Positions 45,201-57,200 of a stretch of DNA of 64,000 bases are shown piece after piece. Source of the stretch: Aedes albopictus (taxonomy: Eukaryota > Arthropoda > Insecta > Diptera > Culicidae). Numbering within the stretch: the first letter of the stretch is position 1; each line of letters starts with the position of its first letter. The translations under genes were made by a program, and so were the position numbers. The notes under the pieces were generated by a model that made no database searches, was not told where the DNA came from, and saw only the letters and a list, made by a program, of their open reading frames with translations. Location: positions 5,557,977 to 5,621,976 of the forward strand of contig NC_085137.1 of NCBI RefSeq assembly GCF_035046485.1, in the 5' to 3' direction.

Positions 45201-48200
45201 CCATGGTAGCGAAAAAACTTACCCTCACTAAGTCGAAGCAATCTCCGGTGATCTTGATGCTGTGCTTTCCCACGTTGACGGTGTACTTGAACTCCCCGAG
45301 CGAGGCATCGTTCGTCGAGAAACTGTGCAGCAACATTCCCGCCTGTTGGCCATTGTTTTGCGATCCGTTCCGGGTAAGCTTCGGGTGGCTGTACTGAGGC
45401 TGGGCTTGCTGGTGCTGCTGCTGCTGCTGTTGGTACAGCGCGGCACTGCTCAGATTTAAGCTCAGTCCCGCTGCCGACGATTGTTGCTGATTTGGCACAT
45501 AAGCGGTGACACCTCCTCCATTGCCCATCATGGAAGCACGTTGGGCGGCGGTGGACAGCACGGCTGCATCCGAAAGCGACCGCCGGGGGTGGATGATTTC
45601 GTCGGAGGCGGACGAGGCCAGCGAACTGCACGAGCCGTCCTGAGAGGTTTCCAAGCGCACCGGAGAGGCATTCCGGCGGATAGTGTCTTCGATAAGTTGC
45701 TTCGCGTAGCTAGAGAAGAGTGAAAATTGTTTGGATGAAATTGATAGACAAGAACATATTTAAAACATTAAAAGAAAAGATAAGAACCAATGTTGAATTG
45801 AACAGAAATCATAGAAATTATTTGAAAATAAGCAATTAAAAAAAATCTAACACTGAAGGCAAATAAGAAACTCTTATAAACTTTATTGAAAATCGTTGAA
45901 AGAATAAGGCAATAAAATAGCTGTGAAATCTACGTAGCTCTAATATCATGATCAGCCTACAATTTTCTTTTACTACTATATTCTTATTTCTTTTACAGTG
46001 TGTTTGTTTTCAATTTAAAAATCATTGTGTATCCTTTTTTACTTCTTCTATTTCTTAACTGTTGTTTCAATATCATTCATTTTCATCGACTGTTCTCGTT
46101 TTAAACACTGATTCTATCTTTTCTTAAATTACTTATCAATAACTCTATCAGTTTATAGAACCTACTTGATTTTTTCCTCGTTGGGACCGGTGATTTGAAC
46201 CAAACGCTCCTTGGCACCCGGATTCACTGCAATTCGTCGAAACAAACAAGAGCATTACCAATAGACTACGTTTGACAAACACGTTTTGCTTTGCAGCCAA
46301 CGTTAGCACAAGGCACACAGAAATGTGAACAAAGCCAATCCTTTTTAAATGATTTCAATGAAGTGAGCGGTGATGGTTCGACACGACTGGCCGGCGTTAT
46401 CGAGCTTGTGATGAAGCGTGCACATGTGAAGTGAGGCCATTTGTAGTCTGCTAGTAGCATTTTTTTAAATCACGTGTAGCTAATTCGATCAATGGGACAC
46501 ACTAAGTAGTTCAGTACGTGTAATTTTAAATGCTGAGTCTGGTAATGACTAGACAACTTAGCTAAGGACAGAAGTGGTTTTCAATGAGGGATGAATGAAC
46601 TATTATTTTTAACGGCAACAGATCATATTGGTATATGATTTGCCAAACAAAAAGTAAATATAATTTATGTACAGGTATACCTCGATTTAATGGACCCGCG
46701 ATTATATAGACCCTCGATTTTTTGTACTTCGATTTCATGTACAGTTTACCTCGATTTTATGTACATTTTTAGTGGTAGAAGTTTTAATATCCAATCAGTT
46801 TAGAACTTGCAGTTTGTATTATGATGACTTATAATGCAGGGGTTTCCAGCCTTTTGATACGCGGAGCACTCCATATCAATAAATTGTTTTGCGGAGCACC
46901 CATAATATCGCCAAAGCATATTGCCCGTTGTGAAGATTTATAGATTTCGACGCAAATAAATGATTAGGCTCATTTTCAGCGTAGGTGCGTTAAAAATGTT
47001 TGTTTACAATGCAAAACTATCACCAAATCTGGACGAACATTTGAAAAGGGCCTATCTGCTTTTTGTAAACAAACATGTTTCTGTCTCTGCAGGGCCCATC
47101 TGCATCCACCCACGCACATCAACACCCTTAAGAGATAGCTTGAAGAACACTCTTTCTGATAAGGGTGTTGATGTGCGTGGGTGGATGCAGATGGGCCCTA
47201 CAGAGACAAAAACATGTTTGTTTACGCAAAGCAGATAGGCCCTTTTCAAATGTTTGTCCAGAAATGTGTACCTAACAACACAGCGTAAAATATCCCAGGT
47301 AACCAGTAAGCAGTTAAAATGGCATTTATTCGGCACTATATGCGCCTTTACAGCAGGTCATTAAATGCTAATCTGCTGTATATGCGCCATAAGTGCTAAT
47401 TAAATGCAGGTTTTGGCCCGATATACGGCTGATTAAATGCTTATCCCTCCTATCCCCCAGATTGTCAAAAATAAAAACAAATATTTTCCCCTGCCCAGTT
47501 TACGGCTTCCCTTCTCTTCTATTTTTTCTCACTCTCCCATGGAACTTTTGCGGCTCGGGGCAAGGCTGAAACTGCCGTTGTTGTTGATTTTTTTTTTTGT
47601 TAATTTCGGCCAAATTGGGATTCGATCCCTCGATCCTTGGGTTGACGATGCTGCTGAACCGCGCTACAGGGTAAGCTATAGATGATAAGATAATGTGCGT
47701 TGGAATTTTGATCTATTTAAGGCTAACACCCGCAGTTTCTTCGTTATGTTATTGGCTCGGCAGGTGCTGATAATGAAATCGCCCATAGGAAACCAGCAAT
47801 GGAATTTATTTGCCGTAGTATGGTTTTCCCATTGATAATAAGCAGGTCGAATGCAGATATGAAACAGAAATACAGCTTATTGAAATGCTTATCGGTTACC
47901 TGGGTATTCACCAGGACGCGGTCTGGTTTTACATCTGTGGGCCCACGCAAGAAAAATCCACGCAATTTATTTTCGCGCATGAGTCTAAACAGGTGGAATC
48001 TCCGCAATACTTTATGACATACTTAGTTTTATACATTTACCTTAATCTCATACTTCTTTTTCTGACTTTATTTTTACATTAAGAAAATGCAGTAGTATAC
48101 GTGGGACCGCGCATAACTTGCGAACGGTTTTTCCGATTTGGGTCGTCTTTATTTTGTTTTGTCAGTTTTCACCCAAGGAAGGTTTATGAGGCAAGATTTT

Positions 48201-51200
48201 TTGAAAACCAATTTTTCATGGCTTTTGTCGACGTGGACTTGAGTTTGAAAATTAAAAAAAAAACAACGCAATAGCACCTAGCGCCCCTTCTTTGTTACAT
48301 TCCTATGGATGAATTCCTGAAGGAATTACCAAACAGTTTTTTTTTTCTGAAAGAATTCATGGAACAATTTTTGGTGAAATCCCTGCTGAAATTTTTGAAG
48401 TAATTCTTGGAAGAAGTTTTTAAAGATATTTTCGAAAGTATCGCTGAAGAAATTTTAAAAGGAATAAAATAAATCAGAAGAAATTTCTGAATGAGCTCTT
48501 GAAAGAATTTTTGAAAGGAAACAACAATAATATTTTAAGAATCCATAGATGGATTTTCTGAACAAATTCCAGAATGAAATACTTAACAAAACCTCTTGAG
48601 ATATTTTTAAAAATAAATCCTGGATATATCCCCTAACAAAGATTCTTCACAATTTTTTAGTGAATTTCTGGAGGAATCCATAGATAAATTCCTAGAGATA
48701 CGCTTGGAGGAAATTCTGGATGAATTTCTGATAAAATACATAGGGGAATACTCGGCAAAATTTCTAATGAAGTCTCTGTGTAAAATTCTGCAGGAATCTG
48801 AATCTAAAAGAATCTGTAGATTTCTGAAGGAATCCTTGGATGATTTTCTAAAAGTTTCTCAAAAATTTCTTGGAGCAATTTCTAGAAGAGAAGTGTCTTG
48901 AAGGAATATCTAAAGAAATGTGAAGAATTATTGTGATTTTTTTTTAAATCTCTTGAAGAATTTCAAAAGCAATCCTTGGAGAACATTTTTAGAAAGCCTC
49001 TGAGAAAAGTTTGAAGGAGTTCTAAATTCTGATTCTCAATGTATCCTCATTTTCTAAAAAAAATCCATGAAGTATTTTTCAGGAAGTCCATGAAAAGTTT
49101 TCGAGATGAATGCTTTGAAAAATTTCTGGCGGAACCTCAATGAATAAAAAAAATCTGAAGAAATTTTTAGATGAATTTCTAGAACAATCTATGCAATAGG
49201 AAGCAATCAGTGAAGTACTAGATTGAAAGTAGTGAGCTGGATTTTTGTATGGTGAGATGATCAGTTCTCCATTTCTGCAATGAAATGGTGCAAACAGCGT
49301 GGGTTATATGGTTTCTTGCCTAATTTAATGCTGTTTGAGCAAAAGTTTGGAAAACTGTGTTGTTGAAGTTGCAAGAAATAAATATTACAACAACAAAGTT
49401 ATTCAAACTTTTGCTCAAATAGCATCAAATTAGTCAAGAAATCATATAACCCACGCTGTTTGTACCGTTTCATTACAGAAATGGAGAACTGATCATCTCA
49501 CCATACAAAAATCCAGCTCACTACTTTCAATCTAGTACTTCACTGATTGCTTCCTATTTTGAAAGGAATTCTTGAAGTATTTTCTAAAGGATTCCATCCA
49601 ACAGTTTTAGAAGCTACCCGTGCAAGACTTTCTTGAATAGTTCTTGGAGACATTTCTGAAGGACATTTTAAAGTCTCAAGGAATTCCCAGAAGATTTTGT
49701 GAAAGAATTTCTGACTGAATTTCTTTAGGATTTCCAGAGGAGTTTCCAAAGGAGTCTCTGAAAGAATTTCTTTAAGAATCTCTTAGAAATTTTTTCAGGA
49801 ACTCGTGAAAGGCATTTTAAATGAATCCTAGGATGAATTTCAGCATGGGTCCGTGTAAGAACTATTGAAAAATCTGTGGAAGTTTTTTCAAAGTAATCCG
49901 TGGAGAAATTTGTAAAAAAATCTCTGGAGAAAAATCTGGAGATATTTATGAAGAAATTATTAGTCAAATTTATAATAAAAGCTGTGGGAGATTTTCTGAA
50001 AGTATCCCTCGAAAAAAATGTGAAGGAACCCTAGGGTAGTTTCTATAGGAATTCTTACATTGAAGCAATTTCTAATGCAAACCCCGGATGAATTTTTGGA
50101 ATAAATCCTTCGATTGTTTGAAAGAATTCATGTAGAGAATCCATAAAGAAATCCCTGTAGGATTTTTTGCAGATACTCACACATAACTGTCTTACATAAC
50201 TCTTTGTAAAACTTCTGCAGGAATCCCTTAGTGAAATTTCTGGAGAAATGGGAAGTTGCAGTGGGAATTTCTGGTGAAATCCTCGGAAGAATTTCCAAAA
50301 TAACCCAAGTACAAATATTTGAAGGAACTTTTGAAACATTTCTGGAAAGCTTTGGAATACTTTCTGAAGGCATCGCTGGAAGTTTTTTTTAATCTCTGGA
50401 GAAATTTCTGAATAAATGTTGAAACATAATTCTGAAGGAATTTCTAAAGAAATCCCTGTAGGCATATCTGCTCAAATTCATGAATATTTTTTTAGAAACA
50501 AAAATAGAATTTCAGAAGTAAATCATGCAAGATACTTTGGAAGATTTTTTTGTGGGATTTGTAGAATAGTAGGAATTTCTGAAGAAGTCCCTGAACAAAA
50601 TTTCTAAACAAAAATTCGAGGAAGATTTTTTGAATGAATCCGTTAGGGAATTTTTAGCCGAATACTCGGACAAATTTCCTAAAGAATTGTTTAAAAAGAT
50701 TTTTAGAAGAATTTCTAAAGAAATTTATGGCAGATTTTCTAAAGGAATCTTTAAAAGATTCTCCGGATGCCTAGAAAAATTTGTGAATAAATACACAGAG
50801 GAACTTCTGAAGAAATCCCTGGGCGAGTTTCTCAAACAATTTCTGAAATGATTTGTGAAAAATCATGGACGAATTGGTGAAGCAATTCATGTGAGATTTC
50901 GTAAAATAATTCTTTGTGACACTTCTGGAGGAACACATGGAAGATTTCTGAAAAAAATGTAACATGATGATTTGATTTGGGAAGTTTTCTTCGGAGACCG
51001 TCGTAATAAAGTTGAAAATTCTTGGTTCATTTACTTTCATTTAACACCGCAGAATTCAGTAACAAATTTTGAAAACGACGTATAATCAATGGTGTAGCAT
51101 TAATTATACGTCGTATTTCAAAATTTGATACTGAATTGCAACAAAAGGCGGCCGAGCAGATAGCGGTACAAACTTACGCTACTCTTTCAGAAAGATCGTT

Positions 51201-54200
51201 CACAAACACATCACAACCAGTAACCACGCTCTAACTCTAGCAAGTGCTTGTCACGAATCTCTAAAATTCCGAAGGAACCCCTTGTGGTTCCGTGGACGAA
51301 TTTCTGAAGCTATTTGCAAAGGAATTCCAAGGTAAATAAGTCCTCGGAGACATTTTAAAGGCATCCCTGAATGAATTTATGAACTTTTTGGGACGTTTGT
51401 ACAAAAAAACGTTATTGTATGTGTCCCACTGCTCAAAATATTGTCTTTTGAATCAACCATACATGTTTTTGGAGACAAAAGATTTCGATCGTAACAAGCT
51501 AGTGAGATAGTGGTTGATTCGTTATTTACCGAGAATCACTAATATAACTAAAAAATCACTAAAAAAATCCGAACATTTTATCGAAAACTTAAGTTTTCAT
51601 GCAGTTATCATATGTTTTGGAACATTTTCGTATAGAATTTAAATAAAAATAAAATACAAAAATTTGCTTCGATTTCATGTAAAATTCGATTTTATAGACA
51701 TTTTGAAATTGGAAATGTTCACTAAATCAAGGTATACCTGTATATTGTCAGTGGAATTTGGGGTATTACTAGTCGATTGCCAATGGCCAGTTGGCATAAC
51801 ACTAAGAATACCAAATTTGGAAATACACAGATTACAGATGTTCATCCTAGAACAAAATTTAAATCAAAACGTGTGTAGAAACTGTAAAAACCATATACTC
51901 CGGTCACTGCCTCCATCTATACAAGGAATTGCTGCAGTGATTGCTATCTGCCAGGGACTACTTGTGTTTGTCATTTGCACTCAATCGCAATGAATGCGAT
52001 CTTTTCGCCATCTCTAACTGGTTGCCAGTTAAGTTTCCTCATTTAAATGACCGTTAAAAGAGTTTACACACATTTCATTTGTTAGCATAAACGTCTGTTA
52101 TTTGGGGAAATAGGAAAGGAGTATGATTGTTGCTATGCTAAATGGAATTATTCCAAAGGGCCTGTGTCATTTGACATAATGTTATTCGGATTTGGCATGA
52201 GGTCACTTGGCATAAAGACATTCGACATAATGGATACTTGGTATAATAACGAAAGGTGCATTTAGATTATGCGAAATATCCATTATGCTAAACGATCGTT
52301 CTGCCAAAAGACGTTATGACAAATGTTCCGCTCCCATATCAAACGTCCATTATGCCTTATTGAGCATTATACCAAATGGAATCTTGACATCAAAATACAG
52401 CAAATGATTTATGAAAATAGTTGTTACTTCTTAGGAATACCATAATGCAAACGATTTACAATTTTCCCAAAAATCACTCTCAGGAAAACATTTTCTCAGA
52501 GTGCAACGTTTCGGAAGATTCCCCGATTTTTATAGGTTGAAAAAGATTTGGAATACAAATGATCACAAAACTGCTTATTCCGGTACAGTGAATTCGGGAA
52601 AATGGTTTTCGTGGTAATGTTATAGAACCGCGGGTTGTTTGATGAAAAATACTTTAAATTAATGCCATTTGAAGGCGAACGAACACGTGATGATTGGTGC
52701 GATTGAAATTCACGTTTAGTGCATTTCTTAATGTGAATAAATTACAAAGTGCAGAAGGGTGCTGTTAGTGATTCACACGAAAATGTTACTATTCTCTCAC
52801 ACCCACGAATCGGGTGGATTATCTTTACCTCTTTGGAACGATATCACTGTCTCGCTCAGTTCCTCAATCATGTGAACTCTACGTCCCTTGATTCCCATAA
52901 CTTACCCCACACAGGCGTAACGAAGATAGGAAAATAAAAGTCTCATTAATTTGCAACTTAACTCTACGAACCTAAAAAGGAACAATTTTCTCGAAAAACA
53001 GAAAATGAACTTCATTACCTTTTCCTGAGTCGGCGTTGCGGATGACGATTTCGTCCTTGGAGTACGTCTTGCCGGGGATCTTGGTCGGCTTGGGGAACTT
53101 GCCCGAGGTCCGGATCAGCTCACCGGGCGACAACGAGGGAATAACCTGCTGCCCGAGGGACAGTCCAGGCGGGGAGGTGCTCAACAGTGATGGATCACCA
53201 ATGGCATCCGGCTGGAACAATAGATGATTTGTTAATTACTCATTCTAGTGGAGAATAATAAGGTTTGCTAATTTGAGCGGACATTAAATTTTGATTTCAA
53301 AGAAGCTTGTACTTTAAAATTTCCTCGATAAAACTACGAAAAGACACAAACTACACTAATTAACTGAACGAGCTCATCGAACGCTCTTTAGTACCCGTCA
53401 ATAATGATGTCAGATGTGAGAAACAGTTTCGCAGTTGATGCATATCTTATATTTCCGAACAAATTAGCAAACCGAAAACCTTGTGATGACAGCAAATATT
53501 CCTAGAAACCCATTCCTTACCTCGACATTGGTTGCCTTGTGCTTGTAGTATGTGTTGGTGCCGTCCGACACCTGCCACGATTTGGCGCGCAGTTCGATCA
53601 GCTCCAGCAAGTTTAGCCGCGTCATGATGTTCAGTCGTTCGTCTTGTGATGCGTTTCGGAAGATGACAAATGCGCGGTCCAGCGTATCCTTGGAGATGTT
53701 CTCCAGCTGAGGTCCGTGCAGCCGAAGGTTGGCGAGCAGCGCGTTCATACCGTCGGCATTGTTGCAGCCGTTGGCCAAACTGGCAGCAACGTTCTCTGTC
53801 AGGGTGATCAGTTCTTCGACTGGAAGAAATGGGAATTAGAATGATGTCTAAAGCAAAGTAATGGAGCTTCAATTACAGTATTTTACAAAATATCTATGGT
53901 AAATTAGGGTAATGTCAATAATTAAGATTTTTGAAAGAATTTTCTCATACAATTTCTTGGTAAATTAGTAGTATTTTTTTTGTACAATACATACTTCTAC
54001 AACTCATGTTGGATATAAAGCAAAACGACACAGCTTATCTGCAGTTGACTTCCACTTAACGTGATATTCGAATCACTATCTTTACATTTTACGCTTTACA
54101 GGATTCCCCCATTAAAAGTGCATTTGTCTTCCAGAATACTGAAACAGCATGCGGGAATCGAAAACATGTCGTAATCGGGTGGTTTTCTGACTTTCTGTTG

Positions 54201-57200
54201 TTTTGTGTCATAAAATTAAGTAACGAACTTATGCATTTAAAAACGAGACTCGGTAGTTGGTGGTTGTACCTGGATCTCCAGCAACGTATAGCCAAATCTG
54301 ATACTGGACGTTGCTGAACTCCAATTCGTAGTTTGCACGTCGACTAGGCGAACTCCCCGATCTTTCCATGGATAAACTTGAACTATTCTTCGTCGTGTCC
54401 AGTTGTTTTGCTCTTTATCGCCAGCTATTATCTACAAATCGCCAACTTGAGTGGAACGAAAACCTGCTGCTCCATCCGTCGGTCGCCCCGCTAGAGTTCA
54501 GAAGTCAGGAGGAAGAAATGGTAGGGCGCTAAGGATTCATGCTCTTCATTTTCTGGGGTAAACAGATTAGTGGCCGTGAGTTAATAAGCAATTCGACTCG
54601 GTCAGGATAGTCGAGGTGTCTAGAGCCTCCGGCCTGTAAGAAGCATTAGGCGAATTGAACTCCAATTGAATACTTTGATTGATTACCGTGAATTTTATTT
54701 ATTCGTTATTATTTATTATTGTGTTTTTTTTTTAACTTTTAACGATAGTTAAAAGTAATTAACAATAACAGACAGAGGACCGGCCAAAAGAAGAGAGCAG
54801 TTATGTTAGATGAATTTGTACAGGTTACAATCATGAGCATCAGTGTTTTGAGGATAACGGGATCGTCCCGTAGAACTTCTCTAATGTTGTCAGCGATATC
54901 GTGGAGCCGATGTTGGCCTTCGTAGATGGAACGCAGGAAAAACATGCTCTACAGTGGATGATACCTATGTTGTGGTGAAAAACCTCTGACCCACAATGTT
55001 TCTCCTCATGGTCCTGTCACGGTCGCTATGTGTTAATTGTTACAATACAAGGACTTGTTTCAAATGTGAACCGAACTCTGGAACTGGTGTCTTACGAATG
55101 AATCAACCAAAATTCAACTTTTGGTTAAGACTCATAGATATGTCGTCGTGTCACCGCAGTGTACGGGCATCCACGTGAACACTGTACCAGCTGGAGCGTG
55201 CATAAGTATACCCTGGATCCAGGGGTTTGTTGTTGTATCAGATTGATGCGCCGATGTGGCACTCACAGAATCAGTCAAAACCAAGATTAGGCAGTCAGAT
55301 GGAAGTGGTACCGGCCAGATGAAGGCTGCTGCTGCTTCGGTAGAGGTACCTTATGCTGATCGACAGGATGCATTTAGCCAGACTCCAAGATACATCTAGC
55401 GCGACACATCTAGCCCAAGATGGGAGAGCGATCCATAGGATAACCGGTGAGCAAAGTTTGGATGAGACACGCAAAAGTTCAGCGATCGTAACAGCCGACG
55501 AAGAAGTTGATTCGATAGTCAATTTTTGGTGGTACAGAACGCCAACCCTTGTTTCCGAACCAGTTTACCTTTGCAACCGGAGGGAGATTCATGTTGACAG
55601 TAGTTAGAGCTCTGTTTTCCTCGACGAGAAGAAAGATCATGTCGTCACTTGTGTTCTTGCTGAAGATGACCGCACTCTTGATGCAAAGAGCTACGAGGAT
55701 AAATATCTGGAATGGTAGAAGACCAGTCTCTACGCAGGCAGAGTCGGCCGGAGTTGAGAACAGCAGCCCGGAGATCAGGCGATGCACTGTAGACTGGGCT
55801 GAGGACTTGAATCCACTTGTTGATGGAAGCGAGGAAGCGAAGCGAGAAGAGCTGTACCGCGCTAGGGACACACGAAAGATTTACGAGAAGCTGAACCACT
55901 CGCGCAGAGGCTTCGTGCCACAAGCCGACATGTGCCGAGATAATCACGGGAATATTCTCACGATCGAGCGTGAGGTAGTCGAGAGGTAGCAGCGCGGCAG
56001 GATTACGATGAGCACCTCAATGACGACGTTGCAAGTACCGAAGGTGGTGTGGTAACAGATCTAGGAGTGCACAGGACGAAAGACTTCCGGCCCCTGACAT
56101 CCAAGAGATTGATGAGAAGGTTGACTGGTTGAAAAACAACAGAGCCGCTGGAGCAGATCAACTACCAAGCGAGCTTCTAAAATACTCTCAAATTTTATGC
56201 CGCCGTCTATCACCGATTGCAATGCCGCGAATACAACGTGCCCACACATCACTTGTTCATCGATTTCAAATCGGCGTATGATACAATCGATTGAGAACAG
56301 CTATGCACGAATACGGATTCCCGGATAAATTCGATATAAGTCGGATAAGTTCGAGTATCAGGGACACTCTCGAGTCCCTTCGAATCTCGCAGAGGGTTAC
56401 GGCAAGGTGATGGTTTTTCGTGCTTGCTGTTCAACATTGCGTTAGAAGGTGTAATAAGCAGAGCGGGGATAAACACGAGTGGAACGACTTTCACGAAGTC
56501 CGTTCAGTTGCTTGGTTTCGCTGATGATATTGATTTATTGCTCGCAAATTTGAGACGATGGCGGAAACGTACATCCGACTAAGGGGCTGTCCATTAATTA
56601 CGTAAGGCAATTTTTGCGATTTTTCGATACCCCCACCCCCCCTTGTAAGATTTTTTGTATGAAAACCCAAATATTTTTGTATGGCGCGTAAGATTTTTCA
56701 AACCCCCCCTCCCCCCATAAACCCTTACGTAATTAATGGACGGCCCCTAAAGAGTGAAGCCAGGCGAATCGGATTAGTCATTAATATGTCGAAGACATGT
56801 TCTACTTATGACACACATGTGATACAAGAATCACTGTACAATTGCGCTTGAAATGAGTGCCATTTTTTTTCCCCTGTCGGGGTACACAACCACTGCGACC
56901 ATTAATTGATCTATTGTGGTAAGACCCAGTTGCTTTATGCAGTACATTAGTACACTCACAAGTATTAAGAACTAGCGATTGTTTTTTAGGCCTGCATTGT
57001 ACCCCAGTCTGGAATAGCTTCCAAAATGAAAGCCACTACCTTCTTGGGATTTATATTCCACCAGATATCTCGGGGATGCAAGATGCATCCACCGAAATAA
57101 CGTTCTCTCTTCTTAAAGAGAAAACTACACTCACTAAGTAGATGCTCCGAGGTTTCAGAGTTGAAACCACAGAACCGACATTCTTCTGATTGAATCTTCT

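Larger units (their letters stand above)
46672..51740. mobile_element. 5.1-kb pogo-like element, TA duplication
   Basis: Left CAGGTATACCTCGATTTA and right CAGGTATACCTTGATTTA (inverted) are flanked by TA on both sides. The ends carry subterminal CGATTTCATGTA repeats. The termini resemble Tigger/pogo-type ends. No transposase is seen. The inside is occupied by other repeats: 47029-47261, 47294-47904, 49196-49556 and minisatellite-like DNA. Confidence 0.7.

Noticed and set aside
45110..45631. 173-codon minus-strand frame overlapping mextli exon 6
   Set aside because: It is a different frame that does not join the neighbouring exons; the Arg/Pro-rich peptide is a shadow.
50055..50851. Several 70-136-codon Phe/Leu/Lys-rich frames
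   Set aside because: They are by-products of the degenerate GAATTTCTGAAG repeat; the peptides are low-complexity and occur on both strands.
53447..53872. 141-codon minus-strand frame over mextli exon 2
   Set aside because: It is a shadow frame; the MIF4G-like peptide is in the other frame.
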